Shown: positions 1-8,891, numbered from the stretch's first letter. The stretch: DNA of 64,000 nt from Membranihabitans marinus (GCF_021729155.1 NZ_JAJQYA010000027.1:1-64000); one strand, 5' to 3'. The notes: generated by a model not told the origin, from the letters alone. Numbers and translations are program-made.

Positions 1-71
<71 letters not shown>

Positions 72-232
72 CGAGTATATTACTCAAAATATTTTTTTCA
101 GCTAATCTAGCTTCTTCCTTTTCTTTTTTTCTTTTATTATGCATGTATGTTATAAGATTGTTCGATGGCTTTGGCCATTGACACTTTTTTATAACCTATT
201 TGTGTGTAACAGACTGAGCTTCTTTATATGAT

Positions 233-260
233 ACAATGGTTAAATGACCATTGTTTTTTT
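233..260 (+). terminator. terminator-like hairpin between 16S and tRNA-Ile
   Basis: An 8-bp perfect stem ACAATGGT/ACCATTGT with a six-base loop runs into seven T residues. It has the form of an intrinsic terminator but lies in the 16S-tRNA spacer, where rRNA transcription complexes are normally anti-terminated. It may end part of the 16S transcripts or serve as a processing site. I see no clear promoter between it and tRNA-Ile. Confidence 0.6.
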
Positions 261-289
261 TATGGTGGCAGAATGATGTCATTATTCAA

Positions 290-363
290 AGTCCCGTAGC
301 TCAGCTGGTTAGAGCGCTACACTGATAATGTAGAGGTCGGCAGTTCAAATCTGCCCGGGACTA
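290..363 (+). tRNA. tRNA-Ile (GAU)
   Basis: Full cloverleaf: acceptor AGTCCCG pairs with CGGGACT, anticodon stem CTACA/TGTAG holds loop CTGATAA with anticodon GAT, and T stem GGCAG/CTGCC. Discriminator A is at 363; CCA is not encoded. This is the usual tRNA of a 16S spacer. Confidence 0.97.
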
Positions 364-380
364 CTTTTAAGATTTTTTTG

Positions 381-456
<76 letters not shown>

Positions 457-462
457 CTTTTT

Positions 463-495
463 AAAGGTAATCAATTGTTGATTACCTTTTTTTTT
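463..495 (+). terminator. intrinsic terminator ending the 16S-Ile-Ala unit
   Basis: A 12-bp perfect stem AAAGGTAATCAA/TTGATTACCTTT with a three-base loop is followed by T residues to 495. It begins seven bases after tRNA-Ala and closes the unit without any 23S sequence. Confidence 0.9.
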
Positions 496-555
496 GTCCA
501 TACCTCATCGATTCCCAATCGTAGTTTTTAGATTATTTTTCAATTATAAATGTAT

Positions 556-770
556 AAAAAGACTATAAATTGGCTTCCGAAAGAGGTGAATGAAGAGTAA
601 GCCATCAATTAACTACGTATTGATCGGGGTGTAAAAAGGCTTTAAATTTACTTCAAAAGAAGTGAATGAATAAAGATGACGACTTTACAAGACGGTAAGA
701 AGAATCTGGATTATCGTAAGCGACCAAGCAACTACGTCTTTATGCCGTAATCAATCGAGATAATCCTTTT
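556..770 (+). repeat. duplicated hairpin element, possible structured RNA
   Basis: Two related copies lie in tandem. Both open with AAAAAG and share about 31 of 40 positions (about 556-595 and 633-671). Each has an 8-bp hairpin: 570-577/583-590 in copy A (one mismatch, G-U pairs) and 647-654/659-666 in copy B (fully paired). Each copy then has a second hairpin presenting the same loop bases AACTACGT: stem 604-609/619-624 in A, and the short stem 726-728/738-740 in B. Copy B's second hairpin sits inside an outer stem 708-715/759-766 followed by TTTT. Loop conserved while stems differ is what a structured RNA would show. No family recognised; no convincing reading frame. Confidence 0.45.
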
Positions 771-857
771 GTAAAATGAACAGCTTAATTAATTAGGTTC
801 TATCATAGAATACTCAGTCATACCCAGATATCTTTATAAATAAGTCCTGAAAGCGGG

Positions 858-977
858 CCACTGAGCTTGGTCGAAGTGGACGTAGTCTAATAGCAGTGGG
901 TGAGCGAGCAAAGTGCGAAGCACCAGAGCCCGTAAATCGGGCTCTGGCGAGAGAAGTCATGCCCACCGCGGCATGAC
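858..977. repeat. cluster of palindromic REP-like sequences
   Basis: A locally GC-rich patch in AT-rich DNA holds three palindromes. 858-879 is CCACTGAGCTTGGTCGAAGTGG, a variant of an interspersed sequence I know from many Bacteroidota genomes. 923-947 is a perfect 10-bp stem CCAGAGCCCG with loop TAAAT. 956-963/970-977 is a perfect 8-bp stem GTCATGCC/GGCATGAC. No adjoining transposase. Confidence 0.6.
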
Positions 978-1331
978 GAGATTCCGTATAGTATAAACAA
1001 TGTTGATTTGGCGGACTTTTTGCTCTATAGACTTTCTTGGACAGATAATCATTGTTTTAATTCAATGATACTAGATATAATATGAATATTTGGGCAAAAA
1101 GCGTGACAAATCCATAAGCATTACCATTCATGTTATCATTCAATTCACACCAATTTTTCATTTTGATAGAAAAATGAAGTTTGCTGTCGATTTACACGGT
1201 CAAACACAAAATTCAACCGGTAATAATATTATCAAAAAAGGATGAGAAACGAGTAAGATAAGAATAGATGAGATGTCAAGAGAATTATATGGATTACCAT
1301 CACATAAAAATATTCCATAATATATACAAAC
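978..1331. other. intergenic, nothing recognised
   Basis: AT-rich stretch between the palindrome cluster and the rpsU terminator. A short open frame begins at 1268 on the plus strand but runs antisense through the rpsU terminator and rpsU itself and has no coding character. Confidence 0.5.
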
Positions 1332-1364
1332 AAAAAAAGGGCCGCTCTGCTACAGAGTGCCCTT
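1332..1364 (-). terminator. intrinsic terminator after rpsU
   Basis: On the minus strand a hairpin (AAGGGC with one bulge, CTCTG, loop, CAGAG, GCCCTT) is followed by a run of seven T residues. It starts 26 nt after the rpsU stop codon. Confidence 0.9.
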
Positions 1365-1390
1365 CATTAATCTTAAAGTATTATAACAAA

Positions 1391-1582
1391 TTAAGAATTA
1401 TCTCTCAAATATTCTTCTTTGTATTTGGCGTTCAACACTTCATGTCTTCTATCTACAGAAGGCTTGGTAAAGTGTTTTCTTTTTCTCAATTGCTTCAAAA
1501 TACCAACTTGCTGATACTTTCTTTTGTATCTTTTAAGCGCTTTGTCAATTGAATCGCCATCTTTTACATCGATAACTAGCAT
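1391..1582 (-). CDS. rpsU: 30S ribosomal protein bS21
   Basis: A 63-residue basic protein with the bS21 signature (VKDG at the N terminus, IDKALKRYKRK, RKRKHFTKPSVDRR) and usual length for the phylum. bS21 sits on the 30S platform; in Bacteroidota it helps hold the 16S 3' tail away from mRNA (established in Flavobacterium). The ATG at 1582 is preceded after five bases by AAAGAGGTA (1596-1588), a nine-base perfect complement of the 16S tail at 61-69. This is the one gene here with a clear SD, and it matches the altered, not the canonical, anti-SD. It lies 36 nt behind tRNA-Lys with no terminator between, so both probably come from the promoter at 1744-1714. Autoregulation through bS21-free ribosomes is known for relatives and is inferred here. 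Confidence 0.95.
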   Translation of the reverse strand: MLVIDVKDGDSIDKALKRYKRKYQQVGILKQLRKRKHFTKPSVDRRHEVLNAKYKEEYLRDNS

Positions 1583-1587
1583 ACTTT

Positions 1588-1596
1588 TACCTCTTT
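1588..1596 (-). promoter_or_regulatory. non-canonical Shine-Dalgarno of rpsU
   Basis: Leader bases AAAGAGGUA pair with 16S bases UACCUCUUU (61-69) in nine Watson-Crick pairs. The A at 1594 faces the changed U67 and the A at 1588 faces the changed U61; a canonical SD (AAAGGAGGUG) would not match this 16S. The spacer to the ATG is five bases. Confidence 0.9.
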
Positions 1597-1618
1597 GTTA
1601 TAATTAATTAAATTTTTG

Positions 1619-1691
1619 TGATTCCGCTGGGGGTCGAACCCAGGACCCCTTGATTAAAAGTCAAGTGCTCTACCAACTGAGCTACGGAATC
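1619..1691 (-). tRNA. tRNA-Lys (UUU)
   Basis: On the minus strand, acceptor GATTCCG pairs with CGGAATC, anticodon stem CTTGA/TCAAG holds loop CTTTTAA with anticodon TTT, and T stem CTGGG/CCCAG. Discriminator A; CCA not encoded. It is the first gene of a transcript that continues into rpsU. Confidence 0.96.
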
Positions 1692-1713
1692 CTCCACTTC
1701 TTAAAAGCGAATG

Positions 1714-1744
1714 CAAAGATACAATCTAAAATATAAATTCCAAA
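1714..1744 (-). promoter_or_regulatory. promoter of tRNA-Lys/rpsU
   Basis: On the minus strand TTTG (1744-1741), a 19-base spacer and TATCTTTG (1721-1714) match the Bacteroidota sigma consensus TTTG-N19-TAnnTTTG. The downstream bases CATTCGCT are identical to those at the tRNA-Asn promoter. The tRNA starts 22 bases after the -7 box. Confidence 0.85.
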
Positions 1745-1827
1745 TATGAGCCGCTTTTTTTACAAAAAAATTCAATAAAAATACATAACTCATTGATAAT
1801 GAACATTATTCTACTTTAATAAAGAAT

Positions 1828-2769
1828 TTACTCCTCGGACAACTCCTTCATCCGACCATCGCTATACATGGTAAATCGCTTTCCAGACAGCCCCAAGAAT
1901 ACAGATTGAAAAACCTCTCTGGCCTCATTATAGAAGGGAGTCAAATTGTCGTAGCGACTGCTGTAATGGCCCAATAATAAATGTTTGCACTGACCAAGTC
2001 TGGCTATTTGAGCCGCTTGACCAGCTGTGGAATGATACCTCTGCCCTGCCAGTTCCTCGTCCTCATTTAAAAATGTCGATTCGTGATACAGAGTGACGAC
2101 TCCTTTGACAAAATCCGCGCACGATTCGAAATACTTCGTGTCCGATACATAACCATAAGAGAGCAACTCTCTATCTCTTTGAAAATAAGATAGAGGCACA
2201 TCCTCCCCATCAATGTGTACAAAACCATGCTTCATCATGGATTGTATCTGAACATGGGACAATCCGCGACTTTTTACTTTCCCTTTATCCAAATACAAAC
2301 GAGTTGATTTCTCGTCAATTCGATAGCCGTAAGTTGGAATTCTATGTTGAAGGGGAAAAGCGGAAATCGAATACCCTTGATCTTCGTATACTACAGCACT
2401 ACCTTCGTGTTCCATTTCGATAATATTCAATGGATACACAAACTGATGACCTGTGGCCCGAACAACAACATCGACAAAATCCTTCAAACCTTTGGGACCG
2501 ATTAACACGAGATCTTCCTGTCTACCGTATAGATTGTAAGTAGTCAGTAAACCAGGCAATCCAAACACATGATCACCGTGAAGATGGCTAATACATATGA
2601 CCGAAATTTTGGATCGCTTCACCTGTTGTTCCAACATTCGAATCTGTGTGCCCTCTCCACAATCAATCAATACAGATTGGGAACCCAATTCCAATATTTG
2701 AGCCGATGGATACCGATGCCTAATAGGTACTGCTGAATTAGCTCCTAATATGTGAATACCCCAACTCAT
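1828..2769 (-). CDS. rnz: ribonuclease Z
   Basis: A 313-residue metallo-beta-lactamase-fold endonuclease that trims the 3' trailer of tRNA precursors. The zinc motif HLHGDH is at residues 62-67, preceded by LIDCGEGTQ (about 34-42); later ligands lie in GYVSDTKY, TLYHESTF and LLLGHYSSRY. Length and motif order are those of bacterial RNase Z. The tRNAs in this window lack encoded CCA, so they would be substrates. Its ATG overlaps the stop of the upstream STAS gene by four bases, implying translational coupling; this STAS-rnz pairing is one I recall from other Bacteroidota. The stop is 136 nt from the tRNA-Lys start. Confidence 0.95.
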   Translation of the reverse strand: MSWGIHILGANSAVPIRHRYPSAQILELGSQSVLIDCGEGTQIRMLEQQVKRSKISVICISHLHGDHVFGLPGLLTTYNLYGRQEDLVLIGPKGLKDFVDVVVRATGHQFVYPLNIIEMEHEGSAVVYEDQGYSISAFPLQHRIPTYGYRIDEKSTRLYLDKGKVKSRGLSHVQIQSMMKHGFVHIDGEDVPLSYFQRDRELLSYGYVSDTKYFESCADFVKGVVTLYHESTFLNEDEELAGQRYHSTAGQAAQIARLGQCKHLLLGHYSSRYDNLTPFYNEAREVFQSVFLGLSGKRFTMYSDGRMKELSEE

Positions 2770-3143
2770 TCTTCCTCTGAGAGGAATTCTTTTTCCAGTT
2801 GTTCCATCATTACATAATCTATAGATTCATCCAAGGTGGGGATCAACAACAAGATTTTATCCAATTTAGAAATTTCAATTAGTCTGCGCACTGCAGAATG
2901 CTGGGTACCTGTCAATATAAAGAGGCCTGCCGTCCGCCAAAGTCTATAACCGGTCAAAATGGCACTCAACCCTGACGAATCGACATAAGTCACTTCTTCA
3001 AGGTCAATAATGATATTTTCGACCCCTTCATTGCGGAAGAACACAAGCTCAGACTTTAATTGCGGTGCATTCAAAGAATCAATAGACTTCTCTTCGAGTT
3101 TTAAAACGGTATATAATTCACTCTTATTTACGCTAAATTTCAT
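2766..3143 (-). CDS. STAS-domain protein (anti-sigma factor antagonist type)
   Basis: 125 residues (MKFSVN start at 3143; the open frame extends further upstream, but that part is Phe/Tyr-rich and not STAS-like). The fold is a single STAS domain: the phosphorylatable Ser motif is in VDSSGLSAILTGYRL (about residues 58-72), preceded by the strand NIIIDLEEVTY. STAS proteins bind anti-sigma kinases or other partners in a phosphorylation-dependent way. No kinase or phosphatase partner lies in the window, and Bacteroidota generally lack the SigB cascade, so the partner is unknown. It overlaps rnz (ATGA), so a link to RNA processing is possible but unproven. Confidence 0.85.
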   Translation of the reverse strand: MKFSVNKSELYTVLKLEEKSIDSLNAPQLKSELVFFRNEGVENIIIDLEEVTYVDSSGLSAILTGYRLWRTAGLFILTGTQHSAVRRLIEISKLDKILLLIPTLDESIDYVMMEQLEKEFLSEEE

Positions 3144-3406
3144 ATTGGTATTAATTTTGATAATCCTATATCTGTAAAGTAATGACTTTTTGCAAAAACT
3201 CACGTCAAAATAAAAACATTTGAAAATAAAAATCACAATATTTTACACAGAAAAAATTGTAGATTTATTTGGTAATAACTCTTTAAGGCAAAAAGACATT
3301 AAACAATGGACACTTACCTAGACAAAAAATAAAATGTTAATATAATAAGGTATTTAATCCATTACAAAATTTTATTGTTTCTTAGAATAAACGTATATTT
3401 CAGCAT

Positions 3407-5932
3407 ATGAAAAAATTTTCGCCAGAAGTTAAAAAGATACTTAGCAAGAGCAAAGAAGAAGCCAAAAAACTCGGTCAGGGGTTTGTGGGCACTGAGCACA
3501 TATTGCTAGGGATCATCAGGGACGAAGATAGTCTGGCCACAAAAGTCTTCGAATCACTCGATGTAGATCTAGAAGAGCTAACCGATTATCTTGAGAAATA
3601 CAGCAGCAATTCTCAAACAAAAGTATTGCCTGATGGCGATATTCCGTTTGACAAGCATGCAGAAAAGATCTTAAAGTTTTCTGTATTAGAAGCTAAGGTA
3701 TTCAAAAATCAAGAAATTTCTCCGGAGTTAATAGTTCTCTCTATATTGAAACACCATGAGAACAAAGCTTCAAAAATATTGAAGCAATTTGACATCGACT
3801 ATGAAACTTATAAAAACGAGCTTTATTATCTTATTAATGAAGATCAGGTAGATATTGATATCTATTCTCAATCCGCATCAGATGAATCTTCTTTCGAAGA
3901 AGAATCCGGATCGGCCAGAGGGTTTCAGAAGCGATCGAGTCAAAAATCTACTACGCCAGTTTTGGACAATTTTGGACGTGACATTACCAAATTGGCTGAC
4001 GAAGATAAGCTCGATCCCATCATAGGTCGTGAAAAAGAAATAGAACGAGTCTCTCAAATATTGAGTAGACGAAAGAAAAACAATCCGATACTAATCGGTG
4101 AACCAGGAGTTGGTAAGACGGCAATAGCCGAAGGACTGGCATTGAGAATTCAACAGAAGAAGGTGTCTCGTACACTTTTTGACAAGAGAATAGTGATGTT
4201 GGATCTGGCTGCCCTTGTCGCAGGTACCAAATACAGAGGTCAATTCGAAGAGCGGATGAAGGCCATCATGAATGAATTGGAAAAAAACAAAGATGTAATC
4301 CTCTTCATTGATGAGATCCACACCATAGTAGGTGCTGGTGGTGCAACCGGCTCTCTCGATGCTTCCAATATCTTCAAGCCGGCTTTGGCCAGAGGAGAAT
4401 TGCAATGCATTGGGGCTTCTACCCTGGACGAATACCGTCAATTTATAGAAAAAGATGGTGCCCTAGATCGCCGATTCCAAAAGGTGTTAATCGATCCACC
4501 ATCAGAAGAAGAAACCATTCATATTTTGCACAATATAGCTTCGAAATATGAAGAGTTCCACAATGTAGAATACGATGAAGAAGCCATTAAGGCCTGTGTT
4601 CACTTAAGTGAGCGCTATATCACAGATCGTTTTTTACCGGACAAAGCCATTGACGTAATGGACGAAGTCGGTGCAAGAGTACATTTGAAAAACATATTTG
4701 TACCCAAGCACATTGAGGAGATGGAGCTTAAGATTGAAGAAATCAAGGAGCTAAAAAATCAAGCAGTCAAAAACCAACAATACGAGAATGCGGCCGAATT
4801 GAGAGATCAAGAATCCAAAATGATCAAACAGTTGGAAGATGCGAGAAACAACTGGGAAGAAGAGTCTAAAACCAAGAAATACCCAGTCAATGAAAAAGAC
4901 ATTGCTGAAGTAGTGTCTATGATGACCAGTATACCCCTTCACAAGGTAGCCCAAAGCGAGAGCAAGAAGTTGATAGGGATGAATGGTGATTTGCAGAAAA
5001 TGATTATCGGTCAAGACGATGCGATATCCAAAGTAACCAAGGCTATCCAACGAAATAGAGTGGGGTTAAAAGATCCTTCTAAGCCAATAGGAACATTTAT
5101 TTTCCTAGGTCCTACGGGAGTAGGAAAAACGGAGTTGGCCAAAGCATTGGCGAGATACATGTTTGACACTGAAGATTCCCTAATACGGATCGACATGAGT
5201 GAATACATGGAAAAATTTAGTATCAGTCGACTTATTGGAGCGCCTCCAGGATATGTAGGTTATGAAGAAGGTGGACAATTGACTGAAAAGGTACGCAGAA
5301 AACCATATTCTGTAATTTTGCTCGACGAAATAGAGAAAGCTCATCCCGATGTATACAATATATTGTTACAGGTATTGGATGATGGACAATTAACCGATGG
5401 CTTGGGTCGCAAAATCGATTTCAAAAATACTTTGATCATCATGACCTCTAATATAGGGGTGCGACAATTGAAGGATTTTGGTATGGGAGTAGGATTTGCT
5501 ACTCAATCGAGAGTAGAGAGCAGCAAGGATCACAGTAAGAGTGTTATTCAAAACGCACTTAAGCGAACCTTCTCTCCGGAGTTTTTGAATAGAATCGACG
5601 ATTTGGTCATCTTTAATTCGCTAGAAAAAGAGCATATCTTTAAAATCATTGACATCACCCTCAACGATTTGTACAAGCGACTTAACCAAATGAAATATTC
5701 TATTGAATTGACCAGCAAAGCCAAGGAATTTGTTGCCAACAAGGGATTCGATCCACAGTTTGGAGCAAGACCATTGCAGCGAGCTATTCAAAAGTACATA
5801 GAAGATCCATTAGCGGAGTTTATTCTCAACGAGAATCCCGAAGAAGGAGCAGTATTTGAAATGGACTACGACGACAAGGTAGAAGATAATGAAACACTGT
5901 CTGTCCAACTCAAGACTGATGTAAAATCTTAA
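3407..5932 (+). CDS. clpC: ATP-dependent Clp protease ATPase subunit ClpC
   Basis: 841-residue Hsp100 unfoldase that feeds substrates to ClpP in the cytoplasm. In order: Clp N-terminal repeats (about 1-145), an acidic linker, AAA+ domain 1 with Walker A GEPGVGKT (231-238) and Walker [10 protein letters not shown], a middle domain with a UVR-like coiled coil ([16 protein letters not shown]), AAA+ domain 2 with Walker A GPTGVGKT (568-575) and Walker [15 protein letters not shown], then a C-terminal D2-small domain and acidic tail. The UVR element and length separate it from ClpA and ClpB. ATG at 3407 has no SD-like sequence. It stands alone, followed by a strong terminator. Confidence 0.96.
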   Translation: MKKFSPEVKKILSKSKEEAKKLGQGFVGTEHILLGIIRDEDSLATKVFESLDVDLEELTDYLEKYSSNSQTKVLPDGDIPFDKHAEKILKFSVLEAKVFKNQEISPELIVLSILKHHENKASKILKQFDIDYETYKNELYYLINEDQVDIDIYSQSASDESSFEEESGSARGFQKRSSQKSTTPVLDNFGRDITKLADEDKLDPIIGREKEIERVSQILSRRKKNNPILIGEPGVGKTAIAEGLALRIQQKKVSRTLFDKRIVMLDLAALVAGTKYRGQFEERMKAIMNELEKNKDVILFIDEIHTIVGAGGATGSLDASNIFKPALARGELQCIGASTLDEYRQFIEKDGALDRRFQKVLIDPPSEEETIHILHNIASKYEEFHNVEYDEEAIKACVHLSERYITDRFLPDKAIDVMDEVGARVHLKNIFVPKHIEEMELKIEEIKELKNQAVKNQQYENAAELRDQESKMIKQLEDARNNWEEESKTKKYPVNEKDIAEVVSMMTSIPLHKVAQSESKKLIGMNGDLQKMIIGQDDAISKVTKAIQRNRVGLKDPSKPIGTFIFLGPTGVGKTELAKALARYMFDTEDSLIRIDMSEYMEKFSISRLIGAPPGYVGYEEGGQLTEKVRRKPYSVILLDEIEKAHPDVYNILLQVLDDGQLTDGLGRKIDFKNTLIIMTSNIGVRQLKDFGMGVGFATQSRVESSKDHSKSVIQNALKRTFSPEFLNRIDDLVIFNSLEKEHIFKIIDITLNDLYKRLNQMKYSIELTSKAKEFVANKGFDPQFGARPLQRAIQKYIEDPLAEFILNENPEEGAVFEMDYDDKVEDNETLSVQLKTDVKS

Positions 5933-5942
5933 AATTTTATAA

Positions 5943-5980
5943 AAAAAGCTGTCTATTTGCATAATAGACAGCTTTTTATT
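5943..5980 (+). terminator. intrinsic terminator after clpC
   Basis: A 15-bp stem (AAAAAGCTGTCTATT and its complement) with a five-base loop; the 3' arm ends in TTTTT. It starts 10 nt after the clpC stop. Confidence 0.92.
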
Positions 5981-6041
5981 ATACATATTATCAATAAGAT
6001 GATTACATTTGACCTCCATTTATTCATTAAATTAATTTAAT

Positions 6042-6635
6042 TTGGCAAAAAGAAATTATTCAGGAAGAAATATTAGACCTAAGACCACTACGGCAGAGCA
6101 TCGAATCAACGAGCATATTAAAGTACCTGAAGTAAGGTTAGTCGGAGACAACCTTAAAGAAATAAGCAATATTGTGGGACAGCAAGTAGAATCCGAAGTA
6201 TATCGGACCCATATTTTACGCGACTGGGCACGAGAGCTGGAATTAGATTTGGTCGAAATTGCACCAAAAGCCAAACCCCCTGTTGTTAAAATTATCGATT
6301 ACAACAAGTTCTTATACAATAAGAAGAAGAAAGAGAAAGAGATCAAAAACAAAGCCGCCAAAACGGTAATTAAGGAGATTCGGTTCAGTCCGAATACCGA
6401 CGATCACGATTTCGATTTCAAACTCAAACACGCGAGAGGATTTTTGGAAGAAGGTGCCAAAGTAAAGGCATATGTTCACTTCCGTGGCCGAAGCATTGTA
6501 TTCAAAGATAGAGGTGAATTATTGTTATTGAGATTCTTAAAAGAATTGGAAGAATTTGGTGTCGCTGAAAACCTACCCAAGCTGGAAGGAAAAAGGATGA
6601 CTGTCATCGTCTCTCCTAAGAAAAAGAAAAAATAA
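6042..6635 (+). CDS. infC: translation initiation factor IF-3
   Basis: 197 residues with both IF-3 domains: the N domain with [19 protein letters not shown] (about 20-38), a lysine-rich linker ([13 protein letters not shown]), and the C domain with [21 protein letters not shown] and [12 protein letters not shown]-3 binds the 30S subunit and rejects wrong starts. The frame has an in-frame TAA at 6033 and no ATG before the homology, so TTG at 6042 is the only usable recognised start. A rare start codon on infC is a known autoregulatory device, because IF-3 discriminates against it. First gene of infC-rpmI-rplT. Confidence 0.95.
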   Translation: MAKRNYSGRNIRPKTTTAEHRINEHIKVPEVRLVGDNLKEISNIVGQQVESEVYRTHILRDWARELELDLVEIAPKAKPPVVKIIDYNKFLYNKKKKEKEIKNKAAKTVIKEIRFSPNTDDHDFDFKLKHARGFLEEGAKVKAYVHFRGRSIVFKDRGELLLLRFLKELEEFGVAENLPKLEGKRMTVIVSPKKKKK

Positions 6636-6668
6636 CTAAAAAAATATAAAATAACCATCTTTTTTTTA

Positions 6669-6676
6669 TATTTTTG
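6669..6676 (+). promoter_or_regulatory. possible internal promoter (-7 box) before rpmI
   Basis: TATTTTTG matches TAnnTTTG and is followed by C, 39 nt before the rpmI start. No good -33 TTTG is seen, so this is tentative. It would let rpmI-rplT be expressed independently of infC. Confidence 0.4.
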
Positions 6677-6715
6677 CACTCCATTTCCTAGAAATAGACA
6701 TTTAAAATTGAAGTC

Positions 6716-6913
6716 ATGCCAAAGGTAAAGACGCACTCTAGTGCAAAAAAAAGATTTAAAGTTACGGGTTCAGGAAAAGTTAAACGTTTCCAAGCTCGTA
6801 CTTCTCACTTGATGAGAAAGAAAACAACAAAAGCAAAAAGAAACTTGCGAGGATCTTCTGTGGTCAGCACTGCAGACGAATCGAGAGTGAAGCACATGCT
6901 TTGTTTAAAATAA
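6716..6913 (+). CDS. rpmI: 50S ribosomal protein bL35
   Basis: 65 residues, strongly basic, with the L35 pattern [20 protein letters not shown] at the N terminus and [11 protein letters not shown] in the middle. Its usual place between infC and rplT confirms the call. No SD precedes the ATG. Confidence 0.97.
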   Translation: MPKVKTHSSAKKRFKVTGSGKVKRFQARTSHLMRKKTTKAKRNLRGSSVVSTADESRVKHMLCLK

Positions 6914-6994
6914 TTTAATCATTCGCTGAAAAGTGGTTAAGTAGTGAGGTGGTTAAATACCCACTACCCCTTATTCGGTTAAATAGAGAAAAAA

Positions 6995-7339
6995 ATGCCA
7001 AGGTCAGTAAACTCAGTAGCATCCCGTAAAAGAAGAAAAAAGATATTACGTCAAGCCAAAGGTTATTTTGGTGCGCGTTCGAAAGTATACACAGTAGCTA
7101 AGAATGCCGTTGAAAAAGGATTGCAATACGCTTATCGGGATAGAAGAAACAAAAAGCGTAACTTTAGAAAACTTTGGATAGCTCGTATCAATGCAGCTAC
7201 CAGATTGGAAGGAATGAGCTACAGCAAATTCATCCACGCCCTTAAAAAAGAAGACATTCAATTGAATAGAAAAGTTTTGGCTGATTTGGCCATGAATGAG
7301 CCTGAAACATTTAGTGCCATCGTTGCTAAAGTAAAATAA
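6995..7339 (+). CDS. rplT: 50S ribosomal protein bL20
   Basis: 114 residues, basic, with the L20 hallmark [23 protein letters not shown] (about 7-29) and [11 protein letters not shown] in the C-terminal half. bL20 acts early in 50S assembly and in some bacteria represses its own operon; I see no recognisable L20-binding leader here. Last gene of infC-rpmI-rplT. Confidence 0.97.
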   Translation: MPRSVNSVASRKRRKKILRQAKGYFGARSKVYTVAKNAVEKGLQYAYRDRRNKKRNFRKLWIARINAATRLEGMSYSKFIHALKKEDIQLNRKVLADLAMNEPETFSAIVAKVK

Positions 7340-7360
7340 TCTTTTCTGTAAAGAGCATAT

Positions 7361-7401
7361 ACAAAGGTGTCACATCATGATCTATGATTTGACACTTTTG
7401 T
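7361..7401 (+). terminator. long hairpin after rplT, likely terminator
   Basis: ACAAAGGTGTCA pairs with TGACACTTTTGT (one G-U), and inside it ATCAT pairs with ATGAT around GATCT. The terminal T-run is short, so termination may be partial. It lies 22 nt after rplT and 34 nt before queA. Confidence 0.65.
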
Positions 7402-7434
7402 AGTTTAAACGTACTACTAAATATTCATACTAAA

Positions 7435-8499
7435 ATGAAAGCCAAATTATCACAATTCAATTACAACCTACCGAAAAAATTAATCGCCAAATATCCCGCG
7501 CCAGAGAGAGACGAATCTAGACTGATGGTTGTCAATCGACAAACTGGGAAAATAGAACATAAATTATTTAAAGATTTATTGGACTATTTTCAAGAAGATG
7601 ATTGTTTTATCTTCAACAACACCAAGGTATTCCCAGCTAGGATGTATGGTAGAAAAGAAAAAACTGGGGCTAAGATTGAGGTTTTCCTTTTAAGAGAACT
7701 AAACAAGGAAGCTAAACTCTGGGATGTACTGGTAGATCCAGCACGTAAGATTAGAGTGGGTAATAAATTGTATTTTAACGACGACCAAGGCAACGAAAAA
7801 TTGGTTGCAGAAGTTGTGGACAATACAACGAGTAGAGGTAGAACCATTCGATTCTATTTTGAAGACTCTGATGAAGAATTTAGAGAAATCTTATATAGTT
7901 TAGGAAATACTCCTCTTCCCAAATATATCAATCGAGAAGTAGAGCCCAGCGACATGGAAAGATACCAAACCGTATTCGCCAAAGAAGTAGGAGCTGTAGC
8001 CGCACCTACTGCAGGATTGCACTTCAGTGAGCGATTGATGAAACAAATCGATATCAAAGGCATTCAATCCGCAGAAGTAACCCTTCATATTGGTTTGGGT
8101 ACATTTAGAGATATCGATGTAGAAGACTTATCGAAGCATAAAATGGATGCTGAGTATTTCTACATACCGGAAACCGCTGCCAAAACTGTAAATTCAGCGA
8201 AATCAAACAAACGAAAGATTTGCGCCATCGGTACCACTTCTATGCGTGCAATTGAATCTGCTGTATCTGCGGATTCATACTTAAAAGCGGCCCAAGGTTG
8301 GACAAACTTGTTTGTATATCCTCCTTATGACTTTAATATTGCCAATGCAATGGTCACCAATCTTCACCTGCCCAAGACCAGTCTTATGATAATGATAGCC
8401 GCTTTTGGAGGTTATGATTTAATCATGGAAGCATATGAAGAAGCTGTAAAAGAAGAGTATCGATTTTTCAGTTACGGTGATGCAATGCTAATTTTATAA
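7435..8499 (+). CDS. queA: tRNA preQ1(34) S-adenosylmethionine ribosyltransferase-isomerase
   Basis: 354 residues. QueA transfers and isomerises the ribosyl part of SAM onto preQ1 in the tRNA wobble position, making epoxyqueuosine. The family pattern is complete: [28 protein letters not shown] at the N terminus, [15 protein letters not shown] (about 52-66), [13 protein letters not shown] (about 188-200), [13 protein letters not shown], and the C-terminal [18 protein letters not shown]. Full length. It is separated from rplT by a hairpin and has no SD. Confidence 0.96.
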   Translation: MKAKLSQFNYNLPKKLIAKYPAPERDESRLMVVNRQTGKIEHKLFKDLLDYFQEDDCFIFNNTKVFPARMYGRKEKTGAKIEVFLLRELNKEAKLWDVLVDPARKIRVGNKLYFNDDQGNEKLVAEVVDNTTSRGRTIRFYFEDSDEEFREILYSLGNTPLPKYINREVEPSDMERYQTVFAKEVGAVAAPTAGLHFSERLMKQIDIKGIQSAEVTLHIGLGTFRDIDVEDLSKHKMDAEYFYIPETAAKTVNSAKSNKRKICAIGTTSMRAIESAVSADSYLKAAQGWTNLFVYPPYDFNIANAMVTNLHLPKTSLMIMIAAFGGYDLIMEAYEEAVKEEYRFFSYGDAMLIL

Positions 8500-8584
8500 T
8501 TATTTTATTCCTTTTTGGAACTATTTGGTTACATTTTTGATATACTTAATTGAAAGTATTTCATTCAACGATAAAAATAAATAG

Positions 8585-8806
8585 ATGTATTGGACCTTAG
8601 AATTAGCCTATCACTTAGAAGATGCTCCATGGCCAGCAACCAGAGATGAGTTGATCGATTATGCTATCCGATCGGGCGCACCCTTAGAAGTAATTGAAAA
8701 TTTACAAGAAATGGAAGATGAAGGGGAAATTTATGAATCCATAGAAGATATATGGCCTGATTATCCTCGAAAAGATGATTTTCTTTTCAATGAGGATGAA
8801 TATTAA
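8585..8806 (+). CDS. DUF2795 family protein
   Basis: 73 residues, acidic. Matches a small family seen across Bacteroidota (MYWTLELA..LEDAPWPAT start, IDYAIRSGAPLEVIENL, IWPDYP, terminal FLFNEDEY), placed in DUF2795. No biochemical function is known to me. The pattern of conserved aromatic and acidic residues suggests a cytoplasmic binding protein. It stands between queA and a strong terminator, so it may be the last gene of the queA transcript. Confidence 0.85.
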   Translation: MYWTLELAYHLEDAPWPATRDELIDYAIRSGAPLEVIENLQEMEDEGEIYESIEDIWPDYPRKDDFLFNEDEY

Positions 8807-8826
8807 AAATAATAATAATGATTTCT

Positions 8827-8861
8827 AAAAGCCGTTTTGATTACAAAACGGCTTTTTTTAT
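8827..8861 (+). terminator. intrinsic terminator after the DUF2795 gene
   Basis: AAAAGCCGTTTTG and its complement around a short loop, followed by a run of T residues. Begins 20 nt after the stop. Confidence 0.92.
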
Positions 8862-8891
8862 TACTTTTAAGCTATAAAATGTAAGATTTAA

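Noticed and set aside
496-1331. Possible 23S rRNA start or fragment after tRNA-Ala
   Set aside because: I looked for the conserved 5' end of 23S and other universal segments and found none; the sequence is AT-rich with unrelated hairpins.
1268-1552. 94-codon open frame antisense to rpsU
   Set aside because: It runs through the rpsU terminator and coding region on the other strand and has no family resemblance.
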